Source: Siphonodentalium dalli
Lineage: Eukaryota; Mollusca; Scaphopoda; Gadilida; Siphonodentaliidae
Assembly (NCBI GenBank): GCA_032622095.1
Contig: CP136066.1
Location: 130,605,917 to 130,669,916, forward strand
Length of the DNA stretch: 64,000 nucleotides
Direction of reading: 5' to 3'
Under the pieces are notes generated by a model that saw only the letters and a program-made list of their open reading frames with translations, ran no database searches and had not been told where the DNA came from. This document shows, piece by piece, positions 55,301 to 64,000 of this stretch. Positions within the stretch are counted from its first letter, which is position 1, and every line of letters starts with the position of its first letter. The translations under genes were made by a program, and so were the position numbers.

Positions 55301-55792
55301 AGAAACGTTCGAGAAAGTGTATTTGTTCCTAATGACGTTCCGATTGAGAACATAAGGGATAATGTATATGCGGATCTCCTGAACATGACTACATGCATTA
55401 CCGAATCCCACTTTAATTATGACCGTAGTTGTGAACAACGCATGGGCGAGCGTCATAATGAACAAAGCATGGTAGACTGTTTTGATCACGTGCCCCAAGC
55501 TGTATGGCCCAGTGACAGAGACACACCCACGGTAGACTGTTCACTTGATCAATCGGAATGCGATTGGCAGTCAGAAACTGATTATGAGTACTGTAATATT
55601 CATGATAGAATAATGAATTACGGGACAACATCTAACACCGATCTCTATCAATTAACTCCGCTTGATGACAATTCGGAGCATATCACAGCGGACTGTGAGT
55701 GTCGTGGTGTAGTTAAAAAAGACCACATTATAACGCTAGAGACTAAACCCCTATCAGATATTTTAAAAGACGCACGAGAATTAGTAGATTAA
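52370..55792 (+). pseudogene. LINE-D ORF1, main part: zinc knuckles, SGNH-like domain, long Cys/Asn/Ser-rich tail
   Basis: One frame of 1141 codons with two internal TGA stops (52733-52735, 53930-53932). The first block has CCHC-type knuckles: CKYCNDLHFPTTIC, CGRCYSSAHKSWQC (canonical CX2CX4HX4C), and CKSCLNP, whose His and last Cys lie just beyond the first TGA. Next is a Pro/Gln/Asn linker and an acidic stretch (53150-53250), then an SGNH/GDSL-hydrolase-like domain: AIVLGASNC (block I, about 53315), HLGTND (block III, 53477), DHSGLHFNEDG (block V, 53770). The Asp normally three residues before the His is Ser here, so catalysis is doubtful. After the second TGA, 615 open codons follow with two 38-residue tandem repeats (KQxENHCxDGE) and no known domain. 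ORF1 binds RNA in such elements; esterase-type ORF1 domains are known in CR1-like LINEs. Confidence 0.8.
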
Positions 55793-55836
55793 TATTTTAT
55801 TGTATACCTCCTTGTAGGAGAAGAATATATACATAC
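55793..55836 (+). other. 44-base ORF1-ORF2 junction of LINE-D
   Basis: ORF1 ends with TAA at 55790-55792 and ORF2 starts with ATG at 55837 in another frame. The gap contains CCTCCTTGTAGGAG, which could form a 4-bp stem. Reinitiation or internal entry on a bicistronic RNA is implied, as in other two-ORF LINEs. Confidence 0.5.
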
Positions 55837-58800
55837 ATGGAAATATCACATAACAATGACTCACTTGATTATGATCAGGGCGATACTATTGATTGTATGA
55901 ATGAATATTTGCACGAAAACTATTGTGATGACATTAATATTACAGATACGCCATGTTTGTGTAAAAATAATTATCTTGATGTAGCTGAGATATATCCATT
56001 CGAACAAGACCTCAATTCCAAAAACAACGAAGGAAATTTCGAAATCTTGTCCTTAAATGTGTGTGGTCTTCGAAAAAGACTTGAATATCCGGATTTCCAG
56101 GAGTTTTGTTCTAAATACCATGTCTTATGTCTATCGGAAACAAAAACCGATGACTGTGACAAACTGTATTTAAAGGGGTATACCTTTTTTATGAAAAATA
56201 GACAAAAACTTTCGCGAATACGGTCAGGTGGAATAGCCATTGGCATCAAAGACGAACTTTGTAGATTTTCGAAAATCATTGAAACGCCGTCCAAGTTTGT
56301 ACATTGGATTGAGATTAAAAGGTCAGAAAATTCATGTAAATTCCATGTAATAATAGGTGCAGTATATATACCACCTGAAAGTAGTAACTACGCATCGAAA
56401 GACGCATTTACAGAAGTAGAAAGTGAGTTCTTAAATTTAGCGAACCGCACAGATAAGATATTCATCACTGGCGATTTCAACGCACGTACATCGCTTGAAA
56501 CTGATATTAGTAATTATGGTACCGACAACGACATGTTCGAATCGGATATATTTCACGAAATACTTTCAGAACAATTGATATATTTACACATGACTAATAT
56601 GCCTATAGCCAGACAGAACCAGGACCACAACAGAAACCAATATGGAATCTCGCTCTTGAACTTATGTCAACATCACGGTTTTGTTATTTTGAACGGAAGG
56701 GCTGGTAAAGACAAAAACGTTGGCGCATTCACCAGTCAAAATAAGACCGTAATTGATTATACATTATCTTTAGCGACAGCTCTACCAGCTATATTGGACT
56801 TCCAAGTACTCCAATTTAGCCCATTAGCATCAGATATACATTGCGGTCTCGTAACAACGCTCAATTCTGAATATGCACGTAAGTGGCCCACTGACAATGA
56901 CACGACGTCTGCCAGCAAAACGAACCGCGTAAAAAAGTGGGACCCTTCTAAACGACCAGAATTTGTTGAAAATATTGATTATAATGCCATTTCCAGCATA
57001 CACCACTTATTGAATTCACTCAAGCCGAACGAGTTGTGCCCCGAAGCAATTAATATGATTGTCACCTCCATAAGCAAAGTCATGACAACAACGGCAGAAA
57101 ATACTTTAGGTGTACACACTGAACGGACAATTAGGCAGTCGAATAACCGTAGAAATGGTAAAAATAAACCATGGTTCAATGAAGCGTGCCGATTTGCACG
57201 ACAGTCTTATCGGAGAGCTTCTCGTGCTCAAAAATTAAGCCGGGACTCCACCTCAGATAGAGATATGAAACAATGGACAAATCAATTAGAGCACACAGAG
57301 ATATGATTACTCGCGAAATGTCAGCTTTACAACACGGTAGCCCGCGTGATTTCTGGAAGAAAATTAGGGGCGGAAATTCTCAACGCATTGATGCTACTCT
57401 CGATGATTTGACACATTATTTTCAGAACATCAATGCGACTAAACACGATGACGACCCATTAATAGAACGGGACATAATTGAACTATTTAACGTAGACGCG
57501 AATACCGACCTGAACCGACCGATCACCGAAGAGGAAATAAGACAAGCCATTAAGGGTCTCAAAAATAACAAATCAAGCGGCCATGATCTTATTCTCAATG
57601 ACTATATCAAAGCCTCTTCAGATGTTTTCATCGGCATATACTGCAAATTGTTTAACATAGTATTTAACACGGGGATAATACCGGCAGATTGGGTGATAGG
57701 TACTATTGTACCTCTTTACAAAACTAAGGGTGACCCGACCGACCCCAGTAATTATAGGCCGATCACCCTTCTGAGTTGTTTTGGTAAACTGTTTACTAAG
57801 ATCTTATCCAACCGTTTGGGACAATTCACTGACGATTTTGACGTTATATCAGAAAATCAGGCCGGTTTCAGGAAAAATTATTCGACTATCGACAACATTT
57901 TCATTTTAAATTTATTATTTGAAATAAGTAGAAAATTAAACAAGAAATTATTATGTGCGTTCATTGACTTCCAAAAGGCATTCGACATGGTGTGGAGGCA
58001 AGGACTTTGGATGAAAATTTTGAAATATGGGATCAATGGGAAAATATTTACGGTTATTGCCAACATGTATAATCATATTAAATCCTGTGTTCAAGCAGAG
58101 GGAAGTAAATCCATTTACTTCCCCTGCCATGCTGGTGTTAGGCAAGGTGAGAACCTATCCCCCCTACTATTCACACTGTACTTGAACGATTTGCAAGAAT
58201 ATTTACTTGATAACGACGTAGTGGGCTTAAAAACAATAGACCTAGAAATAGAGAATCGACTCAACTGTTATGTGAAAATATTCATGATTATGTACGCCGA
58301 TGATACGACAATCATGGCGGAAACCCCAAAAGTATTACAACAACAACTGGACCTCTTTGAAAAATATTGCAATAAATGGAAATTAACAGTGAATATCGAG
58401 AAAACGAAAATTGTCAACTTTTCGAAGACCAGTCTTCCAAAAAAGACAAAATTTCTGTTCAAAGGAAGAAGAATCGAAACAGTAAACAAATTTAATTACC
58501 TAGGAATAATATTTTGCAAATCTGGATCATTCACGACGGCAAAAAAGGCCCTGGCAGAAAAAGCTACCAAAGCCATGTACTCAGTTATTGGCAATTCGCG
58601 AAAGCACTGTCTCTCGATCAAAACCCAACTTGATTTGTTCGACTTGCACGTTATGCCAATTTTATTATATGGTGGCGAGATTTGGGGTTTCGGTAACAAT
58701 GATATTCTTGAAAAAGTTCATCGAAAATTTATGAAGCATATTCTTCACCTGAGGCCATCTACTCCCAACTTTATGCTGTATGGGGAATGTGGGAGACTAC

Positions 58801-59486
58801 CAATTAACGTGTATATAAACACGAGAATAATAAAATATTGGTGCAAAATTATGAACAGTGAGGAGGTGAGATATCCCAGAATACTTCTGAAATTAGCACA
58901 GACTATGTTCGATATCAACGCTAATCATTTCCCTTTGTTACACCGAATCTATGATTTATTAGACCATTGTAACCAATTACATGCATGGCACATGGAACGC
59001 ATACCGGATACTGCCCAATTCGTTTCGTATATAAAGTGTAGTTTAATTTCACAATTCACGGATAATTGGGAAACTGATATGAACAACTCCAGTCGTGGTA
59101 AGATGTACCAAATTTTTAAACATGACTTATCTTTTGAAAGGTATCTAACGTTGAACGTAGTAAACCGGATTACATTATGTAAATTTCGAACCAGTAATCA
59201 CCATTTACCTATTGAAACAGGACGCTGGCGAAAACCTGAACAAACTAACCGACTATGTCCACTCTGTAACTCCAGAAAGATTGGAGATGAATTTCATTAT
59301 CTTCTTGAATGCGAGAGACTATCACCCGAAAGACAGCGATTACTATCAAAATTTACTAACAAAAAACAAAATACTATCACAATGAGTGAAATACTTAACC
59401 AGAACAATTCAACAGACATGCGGAAATTGTGCGACTTTATTAAAATAATCAATCGTAAACTTATAAATTCAGATAAGCTTGGGTAG
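55837..59486 (+). pseudogene. LINE-D ORF2: apurinic endonuclease plus reverse transcriptase, one frameshift
   Basis: The first frame (55837-57306, 489 codons) carries the APE endonuclease: LSLNVCGL (N74), CLSETKTD (E101), GAVYIPP, TGDFNAR (D213, N215), TVIDYTLS and ASDIHCGL. The second frame (57273-59486, 737 codons) carries the RT: NYRPITLLS, GFRKNYST, FIDFQKAFD (catalytic D232), GVRQGENLSPLLF, MYADDTT (341-344), then a C-terminal zinc cluster C662-x2-C665-x9-H675-x4-C680. The frames overlap by 34 bases. One missing base near 57290, in an A/T-rich run, accounts for the shift, so I read it as a mutation of a single ~1215-residue protein. No other stop is present. The RQGENLSP motif and the C-terminal CCHC set it apart from LINE-A, B and C. 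Confidence 0.9.
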
Positions 59487-60235
59487 ATACCGAAAAAGAT
59501 AGTAAACGACACAGTATTCCTACGAACCTAACACGAAATAACATGTGCAAGCGACTAAACCAGAGTGGATACATACCCTTAAAGGGATAGTACTCAGATG
59601 ACCGGTGGTACGTCGATCTCAAGTTGCAAAACAGAGTTCAGTCCCTTCGCCACGCGATGTCCTCCGACTGCGTGACTTTAAGCACTGTCTGATTTGTTTA
59701 CCTCCGGGTTGGGAAAACCCATAAATTGTAACTTCCGCATCATGTTACTTTCCAAGTTAACGACGTTTGTTGTGAGAAATTCGCACCACAAAGACAGCAT
59801 ATATTGCAGAAATTATACTAGCAACGCTTATGTGATATGGAAATGCGACATTCCACGGTCAATGTCCGTTTAATCGTACCGGTACTCAAGTAATCCTAGA
59901 CAGTTGGCAGCAGGTTCAAGAGGTTGAACTTGGAATGATCTGGAATGGAAGACGAGTCACAAACAAGTTTCCATTATTGGCATGAACTGATCGATGAATA
60001 CGTTGCAGTATATCGGCTGATGTCAACCCCATGCAGACTTGGAAGGTTGCGTAAGTTTGTGTCTTACTAAATTGTATGGGAAAGGGAGCCCAAATTCACA
60101 TTTAAATATCAGGTCTGGGTGAACACCAATTGATCGAAATCCAATAAAACATGGCTGACACTGACATGCCGAGTCAGTCACTGTCAGTAGCCGAGAGGTG
60201 CTCACTCCAATTCTTGAATATTTAAATGGTGTTTG
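59487..60235. other. LINE-D 3' end and spacer
   Basis: About 90 bases of 3' untranslated sequence are plausible. At 59578 CTTAAAGGGATAGTACTC resembles the end of the TTAA MITE at 28113, but no partner end was found. The rest is unassigned. Confidence 0.4.
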
Positions 60236-60775
60236 TTTGAAGATTTTTAAACGTTTATTTATAATCTCATTCTCTCAAAAGAAATCCAAATGTTTTTAAG
60301 TAGTTACCAAGTTGAACAATATCATGGAACAGTTTAGTGTGACTCCCCTTATCTCAGATGCATCTAGGTGGTGTAAGACCAGTCTATATTAGATCGATTA
60401 GTCTAAATAAAGATCTATTGGTGGTTCACCCAGACCTGCATGTTCATTAATAATCGCATTGAATGTACCGAAGCTCAACAATCATCTGCAGGTCTCGGTG
60501 AACCACTGGTTGATCTGTATAAAACTGATCAGTCTATCTTTATATTGAATATATTCAGTAAATAATTATTCCGTGTCTTTCAACAGAAATTAGAATTATC
60601 TCTTTTTAAGTATTGGATGTAATATAATTACCACTATAGAACAGTTCAGAGTGACTCGACTTATCCCCAATGCCTGCATATGATGAATGACCAATCGGTC
60701 TATTCTATAGCGATTAGTCTAATAAAGGTCGATCGTTGGTTCACCATGACCTGTTCATTTGCACTTAAGTGCAAA
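60236..60775. repeat. Degenerate tandem repeat, ~320-bp unit, about 1.7 copies
   Basis: Paired phrases in order: GAACAGTTTAGTGTGACTC and GAACAGTTCAGAGTGACTCG; GATCGATTAGTCTAAATAAAG and GCGATTAGTCTAATAAAGG; GGTGGTTCACCCAGACCTGC and GTTGGTTCACCATGACCTG. Extra inverted forms of the last phrase lie near 60110 and 60490. It ends at the palindrome TTTGCACTTAAGTGCAAA (about 60757-60774). Confidence 0.65.
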
Positions 60776-61900
60776 TTATGTAAACAGTGTAAATCATTTG
60801 CACATTCAAAGTGCTATTAAAGGCATGTGAGGCCTTAGTTGTCGAAAATATTGATATTTGTTCTAATCACTGTAAACAGAAAAACATTAAAACGCATACA
60901 GTTTCGTTCATATATACCATGACCATCACGTAAACAGCATGTTATCATAAAGACCTACAATATTTTACCTAAGCAAGAGCCTGATTGTGTTACAGAAGAC
61001 AGCACAATATTAATGCAACTCTTGAACTGGCTAATCACACACACAAATGGCATAAACGCTCTTTATTAGTTCCATATCAGGAATTCACCAACAAAGAACG
61101 CTCTTTATGTTTACCATCATAATATAAACAAACACCAGAAAAGTTACTTTTTATGCTTTTGTTTACATAACAATGGTCAAACATTTGACAATAACATACT
61201 CTTTATGCGATATTTCTTATTTGTATATGGACAAAGTCTGTCTACATTTTGATGTTCTTTATTTTTGTGGCGGTTTTCGAAGGGTGGAAATATTTTCACA
61301 GGATACCCACCGCCAAGGCCAACCGTACCTTTAAATTATCTGTATCTGGAATATGTACCATACATGAAAGGTGTTCATAGACCCAATCATTTAATTATGC
61401 TCTATGTAAAAAAAACATTTATTTGAGCTCAATTAAGCTCATTTGCGCTTAAGTGTAAATAAGACATGAGACTATCATACATGTATTTAATAATATATAC
61501 TAGTCCACCTATTTGTAATTCCTTTCTCAGAGTCTAATTCACTCTTTTTTTTATTTCTAGACAATCTGATTTATGCTCAAGCTCAAATAGATGAATTTTA
61601 CTTTTAAAAGAGCAAATAAATTAATTCCGCTTAAGGCACTTTAAGATCAAATCAAATCTGTCAGATTATCACTTGGCCTTACATATGGGTGTCTTTTGTT
61701 TTGTTATATCTCCTCCCAAAATATGCATTACCCCAACCAATATCATAAGAACTGCTGAACATATGCAGTTAACAGGGATGGGTATATATCCTGTGTACCT
61801 GTTAGGAAATTGTGGACTACAAGTGGAACAATTTTCCTCTACCAACATTGGTATCTCCCACCCACATAATATTTTTCCACTTATTTGACCCTCAAAATCA
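60776..61900. other. Unassigned; contains ACGCTCTTTAT phrases
   Basis: AAACGCTCTTTATTAGTTCC (about 61050) and AGAACGCTCTTTATGTTTAC (about 61097) echo the repeats at 8188-8372. Motifs such as GCGCTTAAGTGTAAAT recur weakly. No coding signal. Confidence 0.45.
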
Positions 61901-62225
61901 CATATTTTGCTTTATATAGTGATGATATGGCAAGAAATTAACTATGTCTGAGAAAAATTTGGTTGAGTCTGGGTTTGTGAGGGGGTGGACTCTGGGGAGA
62001 TACCCAGGACTGAGAATCTTCTCCGCCGCCCAGGGGGGGGGGGGGGGGGGGGGTCGGAAAAAATTTCCAGGCACGTATGATGATTTTTATTTTTTCCGGC
62101 CTCGGACCACCCACCCACCCAATTTCTTCCGTTTCCGGCCTTTTTTTCCAGGCAATTTTGGACACCCACCCTTTTTTTTCCGTTTCAGGAAGTTTTTTCC
62201 GGTCAGTTTTGGACACTCACCCCCC
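61901..62225. repeat. Diverged copy of the G-tract repeat plus a ~50-bp tandem repeat
   Basis: CTTTATATAGTGATGATATG, GCAAGAAATTAACTATGTC, GGGGAGATACCCAGGACTGA and a 20-base-plus G run copy the layout of the repeats at 1-614. The run is followed by about three units with TTCCGTTTCxGG, a pyrimidine tract and TTTTGGACACxCACCC (62090-62222). The Pro/Gly-rich open frames here come from this low-complexity DNA. Confidence 0.7.
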
Positions 62226-62512
62226 TAAATTTGAGAAAATTATCAATTGAGCAACCAAATAGCTGATTATCCTGCATTATCATAATTTATTGCGCGATAT
62301 TTGAATAGAACAGTGCATAATGAGATAACGATACTATTTGAATTTATCATATAAGTGTCATTAATCAAGAAATGTGTCAACATAATCACATTTCAAGGGA
62401 TATATAGACAGAGTGCCAAAGTTTTTATTAACATTCATTTTCATAATATATAGTCACATGATCTAGTTAAGTCACATAATCACATTTGAGTATTCTACAT
62501 AATACATGGTAC
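62226..62512. other. Unassigned AT-rich spacer
   Basis: No feature recognised. Confidence 0.4.
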
Positions 62513-63790
62513 GGGTGTGACTAATTAGTGCCCGGGCACGCCCGGGCAAGCCCGGGCACGCCCGGGCAGGTCCGGGTGTTCTCATGGGCCCGCAGACAGT
62601 CTAATATGATGCCACATGGTAGTAGGATACAGAATAAGCATATATTGTGAAAATTGACTTGCTGTGTCGTCCACCGGCGGGTTTATTAACCATTTAAATG
62701 CCGATATTGACTAAAAGAACCCGGGAGAGCCCAGACGGACGCATAGACCCGACCATATTATATATTGATGACTAATGGTTGCGAGGCACTTACTACAGGT
62801 ATATTGCAAATATTGACTCGCTATCTCGTTCGCGGCCGGCTTCATTAACCCCTTAAATGACGATATGTGCCAGAAGAACATGGCGCAAGCCCGGGCACGC
62901 CCGGGCAGGCCCCGGTGGTCTCATGGGCACACAGACAGTCTAATATGATGTCACATGGTAGTAGGATACAGAATAAGCATATATTTTGAAAAATGACTTG
63001 CTGTGTCGTCCACCGGCGGGTTTATTAACCCTCTAAATATCGATATTAACTAAAAGAACCCGGGAGAGACCGGACGGACACGGAAACCTGATAATATTAT
63101 ATATTGATCACTAGTGGTAGCGAGGCACTTACTAAAGGTATATTGCAAATATTGACTCGCTATCTCGTTCGCCGCCGGCTTCATTAACCCCTTAAATAAC
63201 GATATGCGCCAGAAGAACGCGGCAAGCCCGGGCAAGCCCGGACAGGCCCTGGCTGCCTCCTGAACCCGCGGACAGTGTAATATGGTTCCGTACGGTAGTA
63301 GGATTCTGAATAAGCATGCAAATTTACTTGCTGTGTCATCAACCGGCGGGTTTATTAACACTTTAAATGCCGATATTAACTTAAAGAACCCAGGAGAGCC
63401 TCGACTGACACAGCGACCCGATCATATTATATATTGATGAATAATGGGATCGAGGCACTTACTAAAGGTATATTGCAAATATTGACTCGCTATTTCGTTC
63501 GCGGCCGGCTTTATTAATCCATTAAATGACGATCTGCACCAAGAGAGCACGGGAAAGCCCGGGCAAGTCCGGGCAGGCCCTGGTGGCCTCGTGGGCCCGC
63601 GGACAGTCTAATATGATGTCGTATGGTAGTAGGATATATACAGAATAAGCATAGATTATGAAAATTGACTTGCTGTGTCGTCCACCGGCGGGTTAATTAA
63701 CCATTTAAATGCCGATATTAACTAGAAGAACCCTGGAGACTTCTCGGGTTCGGTGATACCTTCGGGTTTGGCGATATACCACGTACACGG
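62513..63790. repeat. Second satellite-bearing element, ~346-bp unit of two ~173-bp monomers
   Basis: It begins ACGGGTGTGACTAATTAGTG followed by repeats of CCCGGGCA(C/A)G, the same design and terminal sequence as the element at 29612 (ACGGGTGTGACTAAACACCG then CCCGGACCAG). Units carry GACAGTCTAATATGATG, TGCTGTGTCGTCCACCGGCG, TTTATTAACC with TTAAATGCCGATATT, then GACTCGCTATCTCGTTCGC and TTCATTAACCCCTTAAATGA. Landmarks recur about 346 bases apart (62595, 62935, 63270, 63605). An ATTAACCxxTxAAATGxCGAT core is shared with the first satellite. The array ends near 63740 and passes into CGGGTTCGGTGATACC sequence and AT-rich DNA. Confidence 0.85.
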
Positions 63791-63867
63791 GGTGAACTAC
63801 GGGTATAAATAATAAGGTTTTAGAGAACTTATAAACTTTATTTCATCTAAACGGCACTATCAGTAAA

Positions 63868-63898
<31 letters not shown>
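63868..63898. repeat. (AT)n microsatellite
   Basis: An A-run followed by about eleven AT dinucleotides. Confidence 0.9.
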
Positions 63899-64000
63899 CA
63901 CATCACCTTTAAACATTTTATACATAAATATATTTGCAAGTAAAAATCATACTGTGCACAACATTTCCCGGAAATAGAATCGCTTGAATGATATTACTAT

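Noticed and set aside
57273-57306. Programmed frameshift in LINE-D ORF2 as the preferred reading
   Set aside because: No slippery heptamer followed by a clear pseudoknot was evident, and one lost base explains it; kept only as a low-interest check.
59576-59600. TTAAAGGGATAGTACTC as the left end of another TTAA MITE
   Set aside because: No inverted partner with TTAA was found downstream in the window.
61938-62228. Pro/Gly/Phe-rich frames on both strands
   Set aside because: Produced by G/C homopolymers and a pyrimidine-rich tandem repeat.

Overview
The window is repeat-dominated DNA from an animal nuclear genome. There are no bacterial operons, ribosome binding sites or CRISPR arrays. The evidence for a metazoan is APE-type non-LTR retrotransposons (LINEs) of several families, one with a PHD finger and one with an SGNH-like domain in ORF1. 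Cut-and-paste DNA transposon remnants carry hAT-, mariner-, TTAA- and Mutator-type target-site duplications (TSDs). Two exons have consensus splice signals, and large satellite-bearing elements are present. A marine invertebrate is most likely, perhaps a lophotrochozoan such as a mollusc, because the satellite-bearing elements are organised like bivalve 'pearl'/Helitron-type elements. The species cannot be determined from the sequence.

Layout. 1-614: a cluster of a short repeat bounded by G/C homopolymers. 615-5228: a near-perfect 4.6-kb palindrome with an 8-bp centre. 6324-12507: a block bounded by inverted TTAA-flanked ends, holding two LINE remnants, a 984-bp hAT-type element with an 8-bp TSD, and a small foldback element. 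13566-13865: the last coding exon of an unrecognised host gene, with a poly(A) signal. 14273-25738: an 11.5-kb foldback-type element with a 10-bp TSD. Its arms are tandem ~210-bp units, and it contains a Mutator-like MITE and two decayed LINEs (LINE-A on +, LINE-B on -). LINE-B has a PHD finger and a 2A-like motif. 26230-29000: LINE-C on the minus strand, split by a TTAA MITE.

29363-37657: a satellite-bearing element. Its core is a ~516-bp unit made of three ~170-bp monomers, in two opposed arrays, with a spliceable 108-codon exon at the edge of the inverted array. Core-less copies at 39306-39635 and 41102-41431 give the unfilled arrangement. They lie inside a 1.8-kb tandem duplication (38453-42026).

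45606-59486: one large LINE (LINE-D), cut twice. A TIR element at about 45714-49297 itself holds a mariner-type MITE amplified 2.3 times in tandem. A 2.87-kb element at 49488-52360 has a 9-bp TSD and terminal hairpins whose shape, but not sequence, is shared. The reading frame is continuous across both insertions. ORF1 spans about 1240 codons with two TGA stops; ORF2 (endonuclease plus reverse transcriptase) has one frameshift.

59500-64000: degenerate tandem repeats, another copy of the G-tract repeat, and a second satellite element (62513 onward) that begins with the same terminal sequence as the first.

Nothing here works as an operon. The genes are selfish elements nested in one another, and the main interest lies in the order of insertion and in element structure. 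Host coding is limited to one probable terminal exon and one isolated exon inside the satellite element.
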